Shown here: positions 63,948-64,000 of the stretch, in pieces
How the letters are laid out: each line of letters opens with the position of its first letter
Position numbering within the stretch: the stretch's first letter is position 1
Assembly (NCBI GenBank): GCA_947490345.1
Contig: CANLGL010000007.1
Span: 62,001-126,000 of the forward strand
Length of the DNA stretch: 64,000 nt
Direction: 5' to 3'
Source of the DNA: Deltaproteobacteria bacterium
GTDB taxonomy: Bacteria > Myxococcota_A > UBA796 > SXON01
Notes under the pieces: model-generated
What the model was told of the DNA's origin: nothing
Seen by the model: only the letters and a program-made list of their open reading frames with translations
The model's database searches: none
Made by a program: the position numbers and the translations under genes

Positions 63948-64000
63948 CTGGCGAGGGCCCGGAGCGTATCACGCGCCCATCACCATCAGCTCGCAGGGAT

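Overview
The window is high-GC chromosomal DNA, most likely from a member of Myxococcota (Deltaproteobacteria-like). The support is a protein resembling the MXAN_5187 C-terminal family, many Ser/Thr kinase-like proteins with long Pro/Ala linkers, FHA and von Willebrand A proteins, and secreted lipoproteins whose mature N-termini are low-complexity Asp/Thr/Gly/Ser tracts. No phage, plasmid, rRNA or CRISPR array is visible. Essential core genes (topA, clpP, tig, lspA, lgt, murJ, uppP, rpoH, four tRNAs) show that this is chromosome.

Layout. 1-5.2 kb is accessory DNA: antitoxin and PIN-toxin genes in various states of decay, an unusual three-gene operon with an XRE-type regulator, and four same-orientation copies of a repeat. 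5.2-16 kb holds housekeeping and hypothetical genes (AlkD-like repair protein, two cytochromes c, UppP, tRNA-Trp) mixed with secreted proteins (CotH/lectin lipoprotein, NHL-like lipoprotein, a lipoprotein broken at a C6 tract), metallo-beta-lactamase-fold proteins and two neighbouring DUF962/Mpo1-like membrane proteins. 16-30 kb carries envelope and core functions: lspA-lgt plus a RmlD-like reductase, ETF-ubiquinone oxidoreductase, a CreD-like protein, a MntA-HepT toxin-antitoxin pair, murJ, tig-clpP and a Leu-Lys-His tRNA cluster. A 312-bp inverted-repeat element holds a remnant of a four-helix-bundle (23S IVP-type) gene.

30-50 kb is a signalling and surface block. A CHAT-like lipoprotein is translationally coupled to a 1,081-residue RHS/YD-repeat protein. 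Beside it are a kinase-like protein without catalytic residues, IMPase-rpoH, a heparinase-like protein, an active Ser/Thr kinase in line with a VWA lipoprotein and a membrane protein with a cryptic FHA-like domain, then an FHA protein and a J-domain/TPR protein. The active kinase and the first pseudokinase share a similar Cys-containing C-terminal domain beyond their membrane anchor.

50-64 kb: xerC-like recombinase divergent from topA, which leads a tightly packed five-gene run (topA, EamA transporter, a second pseudokinase, MBL hydrolase, bioD). Then follow a secreted lipoprotein coupled to a predicted outer-membrane protein, a response regulator, the MXAN_5187-like protein, a cyclic-nucleotide-binding protein and a PNGase F-like lipoprotein.

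Three dispersed non-coding signals stand out. A 56-bp structured repeat lies just downstream of three genes, two of the copies running into strong hairpins. A triple array of 47-bp palindromes sits between convergent genes at 62.1 kb. Two 59-bp direct repeats with internal inverted repeats lie at 16.1-16.3 kb. The best candidates for an undescribed system are the CHAT-like/RHS operon and the three-gene XRE operon of the accessory island.
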